A stretch of 33,616 nt of DNA from Bacteroidaceae bacterium (GCA_017647975.1 JAGCJL010000035.1:1-33616); one strand, 5' to 3'. Numbered from the stretch's first letter, positions 25,338 to 33,501 are shown. The notes: a model not told the origin generated them from the sequence alone. A program made the numbers and translations.

Positions 25338-25372
25338 AGCAATCCCTGTTAGAATACTCTACCGGGATTGCT
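25338..25372 (-). terminator. Probable terminator of the serpin gene
   Basis: AGCAATCCC (25338-25346) pairs with GGGATTGCT (25364-25372), with an inner TAGA/TCTA pairing (25350-25353 with 25358-25361). On the minus strand the stem is followed by TTTCTTTG, a moderate T-rich tail; on the plus strand no T-run follows. It lies 43 bases past the serpin stop. Confidence 0.65.
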
Positions 25373-25415
25373 CATTCAAAAAGTGGCTTTTGTGTCAGCC
25401 TCTTATAAATTATAT

Positions 25416-26621
25416 TTAAATTTTACCGATTTTGCCAGCGAACAGAATTGTGCCGGTACTCTGTTCTTGTACAAAGAATATGAATGGACGGTCAACAACA
25501 AGTTTTATCTTTTCATGATAATTCGCAGTTATCTCTCCTTCGACCGATGTCACAGCCGATGCTTCAGCACCCAATTCGTCAACCTTGAATGTTGTTGCTT
25601 GAAGTACTTGAGAGATAGCAACGTTACCTTCGTTGAAGATTCGGGGAAATTCTGCCGCTTCTGAGAAGGCCTTATTTATACCCATATATTTTAGAGCTTC
25701 AACAAGGTCGGCTTTAAAGTTTGTCTCATACATTGGCATTGTGAGGTTGAGGTCTACAAATCCTTTGAACATTGCATTTTCTATTGTGGTTGCATCGTCC
25801 CATGAACCAGTTGCAAGTTCTGCAGTACACTCGTTCATGCTTACACCTTCATTGGGCATTGCTATATAGTATGTAAATGCCTCATTACCGTATGGTATGC
25901 CGTAAATATTGAATTTCCCACACTCATAATATTTAGCATAGTGTTTGCCATTCATGAATGGCACTATCTGTTTTTCTCCGTTCTCTGTTATAAACGTTGC
26001 ATCTTCTATACTTGTGAACGGTGTTGCCCATGAAGCCTTGAAATATATTGCGTTGAGAAGTAGGAATCTTAGATCTTCGGCAAGTTTAGAATACATACTT
26101 CCAATTTTCCCATTTGTTGCCTTTGAACACCATCCGTTGATTGCATCAAGCGTAAAGTCTTGGGTGAATATTTCGGCATCATACATTTCTGTTATAGTTT
26201 GCTTGTAGGTATCCAGAGCTGTTATATTGTTAAGCCATAAAGAATTTGCAATATTTATTTTTGCTGTATTGTCAAGTTGTACAAGCCCTTTCATGAGCTT
26301 ATTGTTGAATGTATTTACTTCGTTGATTGTTGTGCCATTAAAGCCTAATATATCCATCATTTCATTGAGTGTTTCACCATTGGCTCCGTTCATGGCCATT
26401 GAAAGAGCCATGGATGCACTAAGTGGTGATACAACAACTTGTGAGTTATTGGCAAGGGTAGTGTTTGTCGCGTCAAGCAGCCCGAAAGCAAAGTTATTGC
26501 TCTGCTTTGAAATTACTTTCTCTGTTGGTGACAGGTTTATAATGCCACGTTCATTTTTACCACCATCAGGTGTACAAGCCAAAAGTGTCAGGCCAAGAAT
26601 AAAAAGAAATGACTTTTTCAT
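25416..26621 (-). CDS. Serpin lipoprotein (serine/cysteine protease inhibitor)
   Basis: 401 aa. The signal sequence ends LTLLAC, so lipidation is expected at C16 and the protein is probably outer-membrane anchored. The body is a full serpin: NNFAFGLLDA, VVVSPLSASMALSMAMNGANGET, LLNAIYFKASWATPF, MPMYETNFKADLVEALKYMG. The reactive-loop hinge VDELGAEASAVTSVEGE (~347-363) has the small residues needed for loop insertion, so inhibition is plausible. The target-binding stretch (ITANYHEKI) is unusual and gives no firm prediction. DRPFIFFVQEQSTGTILFAG is the standard C-terminal end. Gut Bacteroidetes serpins may block host or competitor proteases. Its promoter resembles that of the neighbouring regulator. 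Confidence 0.93.
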   Translation of the reverse strand: MKKSFLFILGLTLLACTPDGGKNERGIINLSPTEKVISKQSNNFAFGLLDATNTTLANNSQVVVSPLSASMALSMAMNGANGETLNEMMDILGFNGTTINEVNTFNNKLMKGLVQLDNTAKINIANSLWLNNITALDTYKQTITEMYDAEIFTQDFTLDAINGWCSKATNGKIGSMYSKLAEDLRFLLLNAIYFKASWATPFTSIEDATFITENGEKQIVPFMNGKHYAKYYECGKFNIYGIPYGNEAFTYYIAMPNEGVSMNECTAELATGSWDDATTIENAMFKGFVDLNLTMPMYETNFKADLVEALKYMGINKAFSEAAEFPRIFNEGNVAISQVLQATTFKVDELGAEASAVTSVEGEITANYHEKIKLVVDRPFIFFVQEQSTGTILFAGKIGKI

Positions 26622-26678
26622 AATTGTATTTATTAAAGATTAGTTTATATATTCCACTTTTGTTGTCATGAGTTTATA

Positions 26679-26724
26679 CAAAAATAGCATCCATAAAATA
26701 GATTGCGAAATATTTCTTGTCCGA
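26679..26724 (-). promoter_or_regulatory. Serpin promoter with TCGGACAA upstream element
   Basis: On the minus strand TATTTTTG (26686-26679) is a perfect -7 box, continuing TATTTTTGTATAAACTCAT. Exactly 30 bases upstream is TCGGACAA (26724-26717). No TTTG is present at -33, which suggests an activator-dependent promoter. The arrangement and flanking bases match the regulator's own promoter at 28616-28662. The leader to the serpin ATG is ~50 bases. Confidence 0.6.
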
Positions 26725-26888
26725 CCAAGTCCAAGTTCTGCTTTTAAAGATAATCAATATTCAAAAGTTTCTATCTAAAGGGAAGATTGCTATTAGACAT
26801 TTGCAAAGTAAATAAAAAGTTAGATTTTACCCCCCCATTAGTTAATTTATATTAAATTTTCAAATACCATTCGGTAGGTGAATTCTTG

Positions 26889-28592
26889 TTAGGAATTCAT
26901 TATCTTTTCAATACGTTTTATTCTATCCCACACAGTTTGTCTTGGATAGTCGGTCAGGTTGACAATTTCCGGTCCCGAGAGTCCTATTTTTAGCAAGTAG
27001 CATACGCGAAGCATGGGTTCGCTTATCTTCTTGAACTTGAGTTGTACTTCGTATGTAAACTCCGGATACAGTTTGTCAACAGCACCAAGCAACTCTTTCC
27101 ACTCTTCGTCATTGAGATGATATTTTCCTTGTGACGTTTTTTTTATCTTGTCAACAATGTCCTTTGCATTTTCCGAAATGTTGTTCATAAGCGTGAGCTT
27201 TGTCAGTTCTCGGTTTTGTGCAACAAGCATTTTAAAATCCTTCTCGGCACAATGTAACTGTCCAGCGAGACGTGAATTGCTTGTTGTGAGTAGTCCAAGT
27301 TTATTTTCCATCTGTTCTAATTCTTTCTTTCCACAAGCAAGTTCTTTTTCCTTTTCCTCAATAATACTCCTCACTTTCTTTATACTCTGTTCCTTGCTTA
27401 TTATAATATCGAGCAACCTCTTCTTGCGGTAGAAATAGAATATCACACCACTAAGCAATATAATTACCGAAACAGCAATGGTTATTGTAAGGTTTTGCCT
27501 GTCCTGAGCGGCTTTTTGCATTATAGACAGTTCTTCTTCCTTGTCTCGTTGATACTGAAAGAAATTCTTGGCGTTGGTAGTATGTTCAAATTGTCTTTTT
27601 TCAATCAACTCATTGTTGGCATTCATAAAGTTAATTGCCCACATGGTTGCCTCTTTATACTCTTTTTTATGTGCATAATAATGTGTAAGCCAACGGGTTG
27701 CATCATACTTTGATTCAACCATATCTGTTGTATTATAAAGTTCCAATCTTGCCAATGCTGCACTATCTATAGATACAAAATTGGTAAGATAGTATGTGAG
27801 ATTTGTGAGATAGTTGAACGGCATTGATGTTTCCGGAAGTTGTTTAAGCATTTTGTAGCAAATATCTGCATTGTTCTTATAGCCATAAGCTGAGAATATC
27901 CCCATGGCAGATGATAAAATATCTGCATTGTTTTTGCTAACACCTCGCTTTTCAATCATTTGCAAAACAATATTTGCATACTTTATTGACAGTAATGTGT
28001 CATTTAAATCTGAATAACGGTGACAAACACTCATATACAACCTTTCGTCTTCTAGTCCGTTTTTTTCAGCAACAGCAACTCCATCAAGAATGATGTTTAG
28101 GGCTTCTTGATAGTTTAATTGTTGCTTGTAAATGAATGATAGTTGTGAATAAGCACAATTTAATATGGCTACGTCAAAATTTTCGTTTTTTTTAGAGATT
28201 GATATCGATTTTAAAAAACTAGTAACGGCATTAGGATAATCATTGATATCTCTGTAAACACTTCCCATGTAGTAATATGCCTCTTGCCTCTCTATTGCTG
28301 TTCCATGCTTATCAAAAAACGAACAAATAGCTTTAATTGAATCATCTTTGGTATGCATTATATAAGCTTTGTCTCTTAATCTTGTATCAAGCAATGCAAG
28401 TTTATTTTTCATATAACTACTTTCTTTATCGAAACATGATTTTATAGAATCAAGTTTCTTTATTGCTTGTCGTGGATATTCCTCGCCTAAATCTTGAATT
28501 TGACTTAGAGACAAAAGAAGAGCTTCATTCTGTTGAGAACATGAAGTGAAAAATAGAATTACAATAAATAGCAAATGGACTAAATATTTCAT
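26889..28592 (-). CDS. Membrane-spanning TPR regulator with C-terminal HTH
   Basis: 567 aa. The lipobox-like FFTSC puts a lipidated C18 outside the inner membrane. Residues ~30-340 are TPR helices (AYYYMGSVYRDINDYPNAVT; SQLSFIYKQQLNYQEALNII). 367-388 is a transmembrane helix followed by RKKR. About 395-470 is a coiled coil. About 495-562 is a cytoplasmic helical region ending in an HTH-like segment (LLKIGLSGPEIVNLTDYPRQ, TVWDRIKRIEKIM). This is a recurrent Bacteroidetes layout in which a periplasmic TPR sensor is joined directly to a DNA-binding domain. The signal and targets are unknown; shared promoter elements suggest it controls itself and the serpin. An inverted repeat TGAATTC/GAATTCA covers the stop region (~26879-26899). 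Confidence 0.8.
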   Translation of the reverse strand: MKYLVHLLFIVILFFTSCSQQNEALLLSLSQIQDLGEEYPRQAIKKLDSIKSCFDKESSYMKNKLALLDTRLRDKAYIMHTKDDSIKAICSFFDKHGTAIERQEAYYYMGSVYRDINDYPNAVTSFLKSISISKKNENFDVAILNCAYSQLSFIYKQQLNYQEALNIILDGVAVAEKNGLEDERLYMSVCHRYSDLNDTLLSIKYANIVLQMIEKRGVSKNNADILSSAMGIFSAYGYKNNADICYKMLKQLPETSMPFNYLTNLTYYLTNFVSIDSAALARLELYNTTDMVESKYDATRWLTHYYAHKKEYKEATMWAINFMNANNELIEKRQFEHTTNAKNFFQYQRDKEEELSIMQKAAQDRQNLTITIAVSVIILLSGVIFYFYRKKRLLDIIISKEQSIKKVRSIIEEKEKELACGKKELEQMENKLGLLTTSNSRLAGQLHCAEKDFKMLVAQNRELTKLTLMNNISENAKDIVDKIKKTSQGKYHLNDEEWKELLGAVDKLYPEFTYEVQLKFKKISEPMLRVCYLLKIGLSGPEIVNLTDYPRQTVWDRIKRIEKIMNS

Positions 28593-28615
28593 TTTTTGTT
28601 TGATGAAGTTTATTA

Positions 28616-28662
28616 CAAAAATAGTATAAAAAGAATTAAAGAATAATCTCTTTTTTGTCCGA
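28616..28662 (-). promoter_or_regulatory. Regulator promoter with TCGGACAA upstream element
   Basis: On the minus strand TATTTTTG (28623-28616) is a perfect -7 box, continuing TATTTTTGTAATAAACTTCAT. TCGGACAA (28662-28655) lies 31 bases upstream and no -33 TTTG is seen. The leader to the ATG at 28592 is only ~15-20 bases. The match to the serpin promoter in element, spacing and downstream bases indicates a shared regulator. Confidence 0.6.
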
Positions 28663-28767
28663 TTGTGTCTAACATTTGTTTTCTTGCATCATACATATAG
28701 CGCTTTGTCGATTTGTAACACATTGTGTATAAATGGTTTAAACAGGGGGGTAAAATATTTTTTTAAA

Positions 28768-28918
28768 TCGGACATGCTCGGGCATTGAAAACTTTATGAA
28801 AAATTTTACTGATTTTAACTTTGCTGGCAGCAAGTTTGCTTAGTTGCAATTTAATATTAACTGTAAAATTACATCAAAATGAGAATCTGTTTTTAAGCAA
28901 TAATTATGATATAAAAAA
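28768..28918 (+). pseudogene. Possible lipoprotein-gene remnant with TCGGACA site
   Basis: Within the 349-base gap 28593-28941, plus-strand TCGGACA (28768-28774) is followed by an ATG at 28796 whose frame stops after 15 codons. Shifting by one base just after the ATG gives a typical lipoprotein start, ILLILTLLAASLLSCN, that runs on for ~30 AT-rich codons into the terminator. This reads as a signal peptide left from a frameshifted and truncated gene. TAACTTTG at 28816-28823 is a perfect -7 match 41 bases after the TCGGACA site, so a ~110-nt untranslated transcript ending at 28943 is the alternative. The rest of the gap also has a dyad ACACA-T-TGTGT (28718-28728) and a G6 run (28745-28750). Confidence 0.35.
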
Positions 28919-28943
28919 TAGCGACCGAAGTCGCTATTTTTTT
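28913..28943. terminator. Bidirectional terminator downstream of argE-type gene
   Basis: TAGCGAC (28919-28925) pairs with GTCGCTA (28930-28936) around CGAA, with A6 before and T7 after. It overlaps the stop codon of the minus-strand deacylase gene (28942-28944) and would also end any plus-strand transcript from the 28768-28823 region. Confidence 0.9.
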
Positions 28944-30015
28944 ACAATCTTAATCCGTCAAGCAGTTGTGCATAAAGCTTTATTCCTTCTCTTATCTCAC
29001 TTATTCTAATATACTCGTTTGCTGTGTGTGAGCGTGAAGAGTCGCCGGGGCCCAACTTTAGTGTGGGTATGTCAAGGAGTGCCTGGTTTGAGAGGGTTGG
29101 TGAGCCGTAAGGCTTTAGTCCCATCTCTACTGCCCGTTTTACAAGTGGGTGGTCTAGTGGAATTGATGATGAGTTAAGCCTTGTTGAACGTGCCTCTACA
29201 TCGCTTTTTATATTCTCTTTGATAATTTCCAACAGTTCTTTGTTGCTGTAATATTCATTGCTGCGTACATCGACAACGAATTTGCATTTGTCGGGGATGA
29301 CATTGTGCTGCTGTCCGGCTTCAATTTGTGTCACGGTCATCTTTACATTGCCCAGCAAATCAGAACTCTTGGTCTCTTTGTAATTGCGGAACCAATAGAT
29401 GTCATCTATAGCATTGTATAAGGCATTCACACCTTCGTTACGTGCTGCATGCCCCGCTGTACCATGGGCTGTACAGTCAAGTACCATCAGTCCTTTCTCG
29501 GCAACAGCCGGTTGCATGCCGGTAGGTTCTCCTACAATGGCACATGATATTGGTGGCAGGTGAGGAATGACGGCTTCAATGCCGTTCTTGCCCGAAACCT
29601 CTTCTTCGGCCGAAGCCAAGAAAATGGTATTGTATTTTTGTGGTTTTAGACATATTGCATAAAAAACTTGTAGCATTGACACAAGCGATGCTCCATCGTC
29701 ATTTGTTCCAAGACCGTAAATGATATCTCCATCTATTGTTGGTATAAAAGGTGGATTGCTCCAGCCTGAAACTGGTTTTACTGTGTCTATGTGAGCGTCG
29801 AGCAATAGGGTTGGGCGTGACGCATCAAATCCCGGTGCTATGCACCACAAGTTGTTCATGTGGCGATGTATCTCGAACTGTATTGGTGCACTGCGTTCGA
29901 TGAACATTTGTAGTTTGTCGGTGGCATCACCTTCCTCGCAACTAATAGAAGGGGTGTTGATGAGTACTTTCAACAACTCTACAGCCTGATTGATATTTGC
30001 TTCAGTTATATTCAT
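28942..30015 (-). CDS. argE: M20 deacylase, N-acetyl/N-succinyl-ornithine deacetylase type
   Basis: 357 aa from the ATG at 30015; the longer frame upstream was rejected because a -7 box lies at 30042-30035. Zinc-site residues are H75 and D77 in LLDAHIDTVKP, D106 or D107 in GTNDDGA, the catalytic pair in ASAEEEVSG (E137, E138), E163 in VGEPTG, and a late histidine in SRSHTANEY. It removes the acyl group from acylornithine in arginine synthesis. Bacteroides is known to use succinylated intermediates, so N-succinylornithine may be the true substrate; this is inference. DapE-like and peptidase relatives share the fold. No arg genes adjoin it here. Confidence 0.85.
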   Translation of the reverse strand: MNITEANINQAVELLKVLINTPSISCEEGDATDKLQMFIERSAPIQFEIHRHMNNLWCIAPGFDASRPTLLLDAHIDTVKPVSGWSNPPFIPTIDGDIIYGLGTNDDGASLVSMLQVFYAICLKPQKYNTIFLASAEEEVSGKNGIEAVIPHLPPISCAIVGEPTGMQPAVAEKGLMVLDCTAHGTAGHAARNEGVNALYNAIDDIYWFRNYKETKSSDLLGNVKMTVTQIEAGQQHNVIPDKCKFVVDVRSNEYYSNKELLEIIKENIKSDVEARSTRLNSSSIPLDHPLVKRAVEMGLKPYGSPTLSNQALLDIPTLKLGPGDSSRSHTANEYIRISEIREGIKLYAQLLDGLRL

Positions 30016-30034
30016 CTTATTGAATCTTTGTGTG

Positions 30035-30042
30035 CAAAGGTA
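30035..30042 (-). promoter_or_regulatory. argE-type gene -7 element
   Basis: On the minus strand TACCTTTG, an exact TAnnTTTG match and the same octamer as in the tRNA-Cys promoter, lies 19 bases before the ATG at 30015. A -33 TTTG is not evident. Confidence 0.6.
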
Positions 30043-30114
30043 ATGCTTTATAGGTAATAAGAGTAATGTTTTATGCAATATAATGTTATTTAATAGATTT
30101 AACACTAATACTTA

Positions 30115-30146
30115 TTTGCTTATTTTTGAATATCGTTGTATCTTCG
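30115..30146 (+). promoter_or_regulatory. prfB promoter
   Basis: TTTG at 30115-30118 and TATCTTCG at 30139-30146 are separated by 20 bases, the expected spacing; the -7 box differs from consensus at one position. Start of transcription is near 30153, about 20 bases before the ATG at 30174. This places the upstream in-frame start at 30126 inside the promoter, so it was rejected. Confidence 0.65.
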
Positions 30147-30173
30147 CAGAGAATTTCAGAAGAACACAAAAAG

Positions 30174-31289
30174 ATGATAACAGCCGATCAACTAAAAGAC
30201 ATTAAGGAGCGTACAGCTGCTCTTAAACAGTATCTCTCTATCGATGAGAAAATCATTCAGGTCGAGGAAGAACAACTACGTACTCAAGCCCCCGGTTTTT
30301 GGGATAATGCAAAACTGGCCGAAGCTCAGATGAAAAAGGTTAAGGCTCTTCAGGCTTGGATAGATGGTTACAAGGAGGTTAATAACCGTACCGAGGAGAC
30401 CGAAATGGCGATGGAACTGTTCCGCGAGGAGATGGTTGAGGAGAAAGAGGTTGACGATGCGTATGCTCGTGCTTTGGCTGCCATAGAAGAACTTGAGCTC
30501 AAGAATATGCTTCGTGGCGAGGCTGATGAGATGGACTGTGTGCTCAAGATTAACTCGGGTGCTGGTGGTACTGAGGCTCAGGACTGGGCAAGTATGCTCA
30601 TGCGTATGTACATGCGTTGGGCCGAGGCTAACGGCTATAAGGTGGCTGTTGCCAACTTGCAAGAGGCCGAGGATGCCGGAATTAAGACTGTTACCCTTGA
30701 ACTTCAGGGCCCTTATGCCTATGGTTATCTAAAGGGCGAGAATGGTGTACACCGTTTGGTGCGTGTGAGTCCTTATAATGCACAAGGTAAACGTATGACA
30801 TCGTTCAGTTCTGTGTTCGTGACTCCTCTTGTAGATGATAGTATCGAAGTTGTTATTGAACCGGCACGTATTTCATGGGATACATTCCGAAGCGGTGGTG
30901 CCGGTGGTCAGAACGTGAACAAGGTTGAGTCGGGTGTTCGTTTGCGATATCAATATAAAGACCCTTATACCGGTGCCGAGGAGGAGATTCTCATTGAAAA
31001 TACTGAGACACGTGACCAACCAAAGAACAAGGAGAATGCTATGCGTCAGTTGCGTTCAATCCTTTATAACAAGGAGATGCAGCATCGTATGGAAGAGCAG
31101 GCAAAGGTTGAGGCCGGAAAGAAAAAGATTGAGTGGGGCTCGCAGATACGTAGTTACGTCTTTGACGACCGTCGTGTGAAGGATCACCGTACAAATTTCC
31201 AGACATCAGATGTGAACGGTGTTATGGATGGTAAGATAGATGGCTTTATAAAAGCCTACCTCATGGAGTTTGCCGAAAAGGGCGAGTAA
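30174..31289 (+). CDS. prfB: Peptide chain release factor 2
   Basis: 371 aa. RF2 recognises UGA and UAA and triggers peptide release. The N-terminal helical domain runs from MITADQLKDI. The codon-recognition region reads HRLVRVSPYNAQGKRMTSFS, where the E. coli tripeptide SPF is SPY. The catalytic GGQ is in RSGGAGGQNVNKVESG. The C-terminus has TRDQPKNKENAM. In many bacteria prfB needs a +1 frameshift at TAT CTT TGA C near codon 25. Here the equivalent place (30231-30239) reads TAT CTC TCT with no stop, so the gene is translated straight through. A CYTH gene begins 2 bases after the stop. Confidence 0.96.
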   Translation: MITADQLKDIKERTAALKQYLSIDEKIIQVEEEQLRTQAPGFWDNAKLAEAQMKKVKALQAWIDGYKEVNNRTEETEMAMELFREEMVEEKEVDDAYARALAAIEELELKNMLRGEADEMDCVLKINSGAGGTEAQDWASMLMRMYMRWAEANGYKVAVANLQEAEDAGIKTVTLELQGPYAYGYLKGENGVHRLVRVSPYNAQGKRMTSFSSVFVTPLVDDSIEVVIEPARISWDTFRSGGAGGQNVNKVESGVRLRYQYKDPYTGAEEEILIENTETRDQPKNKENAMRQLRSILYNKEMQHRMEEQAKVEAGKKKIEWGSQIRSYVFDDRRVKDHRTNFQTSDVNGVMDGKIDGFIKAYLMEFAEKGE

Positions 31290-31291
31290 TA

Positions 31292-31762
31292 ATGGCGGTT
31301 GAGATAGAGAGAAAATTCCTGGTCACAGATGACTGTTATAAGGCTATGGCGTTTCATTGCGACCGGATAGCCCAAGGTTATATATGCCGACAGGGTGGTA
31401 ACTCTACACGTGTGCGTGTACGTGGCGATAAGGGGTTCCTCACTATCAAAGGTGCTTCTAATGATGGTGGTGTAAGCCGCTTTGAGTGGGAAAAAGAGAT
31501 TCCTGTTTCCGAGGCTTGGGAGCTTATGAAGCTCTGTCCAACACCTATAATTGACAAAACTCGTTATTTGGTTGATTTTAAAGGCCATGTTTTTGAAGTC
31601 GATGAATTTTATGGCGATAATGAGGGCCTTGTTGTTGCCGAAGTGGAACTGAATAGCGTTGATGAGGCTTTTGAAAAGCCGTTGTTCTTGGGCAAAGAGG
31701 TGACCGGTGAGGGAAAGTATTATAATTCAAGTCTCTCACGCTTCCCTTATAAATGTTGGTAA
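31292..31762 (+). CDS. CYTH-domain triphosphate tunnel protein
   Basis: 156 aa. The N-terminal EIERKFLV gives the E-x-E-x-K signature of CYTH (adenylate-cyclase-like/thiamine-triphosphatase) proteins. TRVRVRGDKGFLTIKG supplies the basic residues that line the tunnel, and FEVDEFYG with LVVAEVEL supplies acidic metal-binding residues. Bacterial members of this short type mostly hydrolyse inorganic triphosphate; the substrate here is not determined. It lies 2 bases after prfB, so it is in the same transcript. Length and motif order are normal. Confidence 0.92.
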   Translation: MAVEIERKFLVTDDCYKAMAFHCDRIAQGYICRQGGNSTRVRVRGDKGFLTIKGASNDGGVSRFEWEKEIPVSEAWELMKLCPTPIIDKTRYLVDFKGHVFEVDEFYGDNEGLVVAEVELNSVDEAFEKPLFLGKEVTGEGKYYNSSLSRFPYKCW

Positions 31763-31797
31763 AGAATCTATTTCCCGGAGGGATAAACAATAACAAT

Positions 31798-33084
31798 ATG
31801 AGACGCCTTTTTTTGTTGTTACTTATGATTGTTGTGTTGACGAATGTAACGTTGGCTCAAGAAAATAAAATACAACATGTGCGAAATGAAAAGTTTGCTG
31901 TTAAGGCACAAGCTTTTATGGGTTTTTATATTGGTAAGGGGGCTAATCTGGAAAATATAAACCCTTCAGCACCTGCCGGTTTTAATTTAGGTGTTGAAAT
32001 TCCATCATCACAACAACGTCCTTGGCAACAATATCTCAATAATCCAACTGTTGGTTTTGGATTGTCTTATATCAATTTTGGTGCCGATGTTATGGGACAT
32101 GCTGTTGCTGCTTATCTATATATAATGTTTAATGCTGTGCGTACAAGACATTTCGAGATGAAGGTAAAACTTGCATCGGGTTTGGGCGTTGTGAGCCGAC
32201 ATTATTATTCGCACGAAATAGATGAGGATTATTATGATTCTCCTGTTAATAACACAATTTTCAGTACTTATCTCAATGTCTATCTCGCTACGGGCTTGAA
32301 TATGGATTTTCTCATTACTCCTAATTTTAAGGTGAACAGCGAACTGGGATTTTTCCACATGAGCAATGGCCGAACAAGAGTGCCAAATCGTGGATTAAAC
32401 ACGTTATATGGCAGTCTAGGTTTTATTGCAGCTGTAAATTCGGAGAAAGAGTTGCAGCCTGTTAATTTCCCCGATTTACCATATAAATGGAGCTTGAATA
32501 TTACCGGCTCTGTGGGAAAGATGCACCTGAATCGTGCCGATAAACATAAGTTTTTCATGGCATCGTTTCATACCGGTGCAACTTATAGCGTGAACAACTG
32601 GTATGCTGTGGGTCCGGGTGTTGATATATTTTACAGTGGTGGTGTCAGTGTCAATACTCACAGTGGCTTTTATCGCAAAGATCTTGAATATACTACCATT
32701 GACAAGATGCGTGTAGGCGTAGCGGTAAATAATGAATTTAAGTTCGGGGTTCTTACTGCAATTCTTGATTGGGGTATATATGTCTTTAACCCGTCACGCA
32801 ACTATTTCTATGAGCCGCATCCTGTGTATGGCTATAATCGTCCTATGTTTTACAAGTATAAACCCGGCGGTGATGATGATGGGTGGAACTATTTCCGTTT
32901 TGGTCTTAGATGTCTTGTCTGGGACAATATATATTTGCAGGCAACAGCCAAGACGCATCTTCAGGTCTGCGAGTATATCGAATTTGGCATAGGTTATCAG
33001 ATACCTTTTCTTGGAAGAAACAATCGTACTGCCGGAAGAAGCATAGTTTTCCACCATCGTAAAAATTGGTGGAGAAATTATTGA
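31798..33084 (+). CDS. PagL-like acyloxyacyl hydrolase (outer-membrane lipid A deacylase)
   Basis: 428 aa from the ATG at 31798; an upstream in-frame ATG (31753) overlaps the CYTH gene and would spoil the signal peptide. Residues 1-20 (MRRLFLLLLMIVVLTNVTLA) are a signal peptide. The β-barrel domain has alternating strands and the PagL active-site motif FFHMSNGRTRVPNRGLN, with H187, S189 and N190. PagL removes the 3-O acyl chain of lipid A. The other ~220 residues are additional β-strands, longer than Pseudomonas PagL but usual in Bacteroidetes homologues as I recall. A GGAGG at ~31777-31781 lies 16 bases upstream, too far for a normal ribosome site. Confidence 0.82.
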   Translation: MRRLFLLLLMIVVLTNVTLAQENKIQHVRNEKFAVKAQAFMGFYIGKGANLENINPSAPAGFNLGVEIPSSQQRPWQQYLNNPTVGFGLSYINFGADVMGHAVAAYLYIMFNAVRTRHFEMKVKLASGLGVVSRHYYSHEIDEDYYDSPVNNTIFSTYLNVYLATGLNMDFLITPNFKVNSELGFFHMSNGRTRVPNRGLNTLYGSLGFIAAVNSEKELQPVNFPDLPYKWSLNITGSVGKMHLNRADKHKFFMASFHTGATYSVNNWYAVGPGVDIFYSGGVSVNTHSGFYRKDLEYTTIDKMRVGVAVNNEFKFGVLTAILDWGIYVFNPSRNYFYEPHPVYGYNRPMFYKYKPGGDDDGWNYFRFGLRCLVWDNIYLQATAKTHLQVCEYIEFGIGYQIPFLGRNNRTAGRSIVFHHRKNWWRNY

Positions 33085-33090
33085 AAATCT

Positions 33091-33501
33091 TTATTTTCTT
33101 ATTATTGGTTTGATGATAAAAACACCCACAAAGGCTGCCGATACAACACCCAAAATGTTGAATATAAAATCAAAAATGTCTCCGCTGCGGTAAGTGGTCA
33201 TTATCGCTTGTGCCATTTCCATTGCTCCGCTGAAAAGTATAGGTCCTATTATTGCTCCCCAAAAGAGTTTGCTACGCACAATGTCGGGGTGGCTACGGTA
33301 GTATTCAAACCATAGAACTACACAAAATCCAAAATACATCATAAAGTGTGCAAACTTGTCGAAATGTGGAAACATTTTTGGCAACTCTTCACCGTCGGTA
33401 TTGTAAAAAGTCAGAAACAATATGGCACAGATGACAGCTAATGACAAGGGATATCGACAGAATATGTTTCTAACTCTTTCCAATAAAATATTTATTATCA
33501 T
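33091..33501 (-). CDS. VanZ-family membrane protein
   Basis: 136 aa with four hydrophobic segments. FPHFDKFAHFMMYFGFCVVL and FSGAMEMAQ with a following RSGDIFDFIFNILGV match the VanZ-like family (conserved D-K-x-x-H-x-x-x-Y and the S/G-x-x-x-E-x-x-Q and D-x-x-x-N motifs). VanZ gives low-level teicoplanin resistance in enterococci, but most members, including those in Bacteroidetes, have no proven function. It converges with the PagL-like gene, with only 6 bases between the stops and no intrinsic terminator visible. Its promoter box is in the palindrome at 33530-33553. Confidence 0.88.
   Translation of the reverse strand: MIINILLERVRNIFCRYPLSLAVICAILFLTFYNTDGEELPKMFPHFDKFAHFMMYFGFCVVLWFEYYRSHPDIVRSKLFWGAIIGPILFSGAMEMAQAIMTTYRSGDIFDFIFNILGVVSAAFVGVFIIKPIIRK

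Noticed and set aside
26830-26836. C7 tract as a phase-variation switch
   Set aside because: It is short and lies between genes, ~200 bases from the serpin ATG and away from the -7 box; nothing shows length variation.
28821-29009. 62-codon plus-strand ORF starting at TTG
   Set aside because: The first part is the shifted lipoprotein signal but the rest reads through a strong terminator and antisense to the argE-type gene, so a protein of this length is unlikely.
30126-30173. Earlier in-frame start adding 16 residues to RF2
   Set aside because: It lies between the -33 and -7 elements of the prfB promoter; the ATG at 30174 matches the usual RF2 N-terminus.
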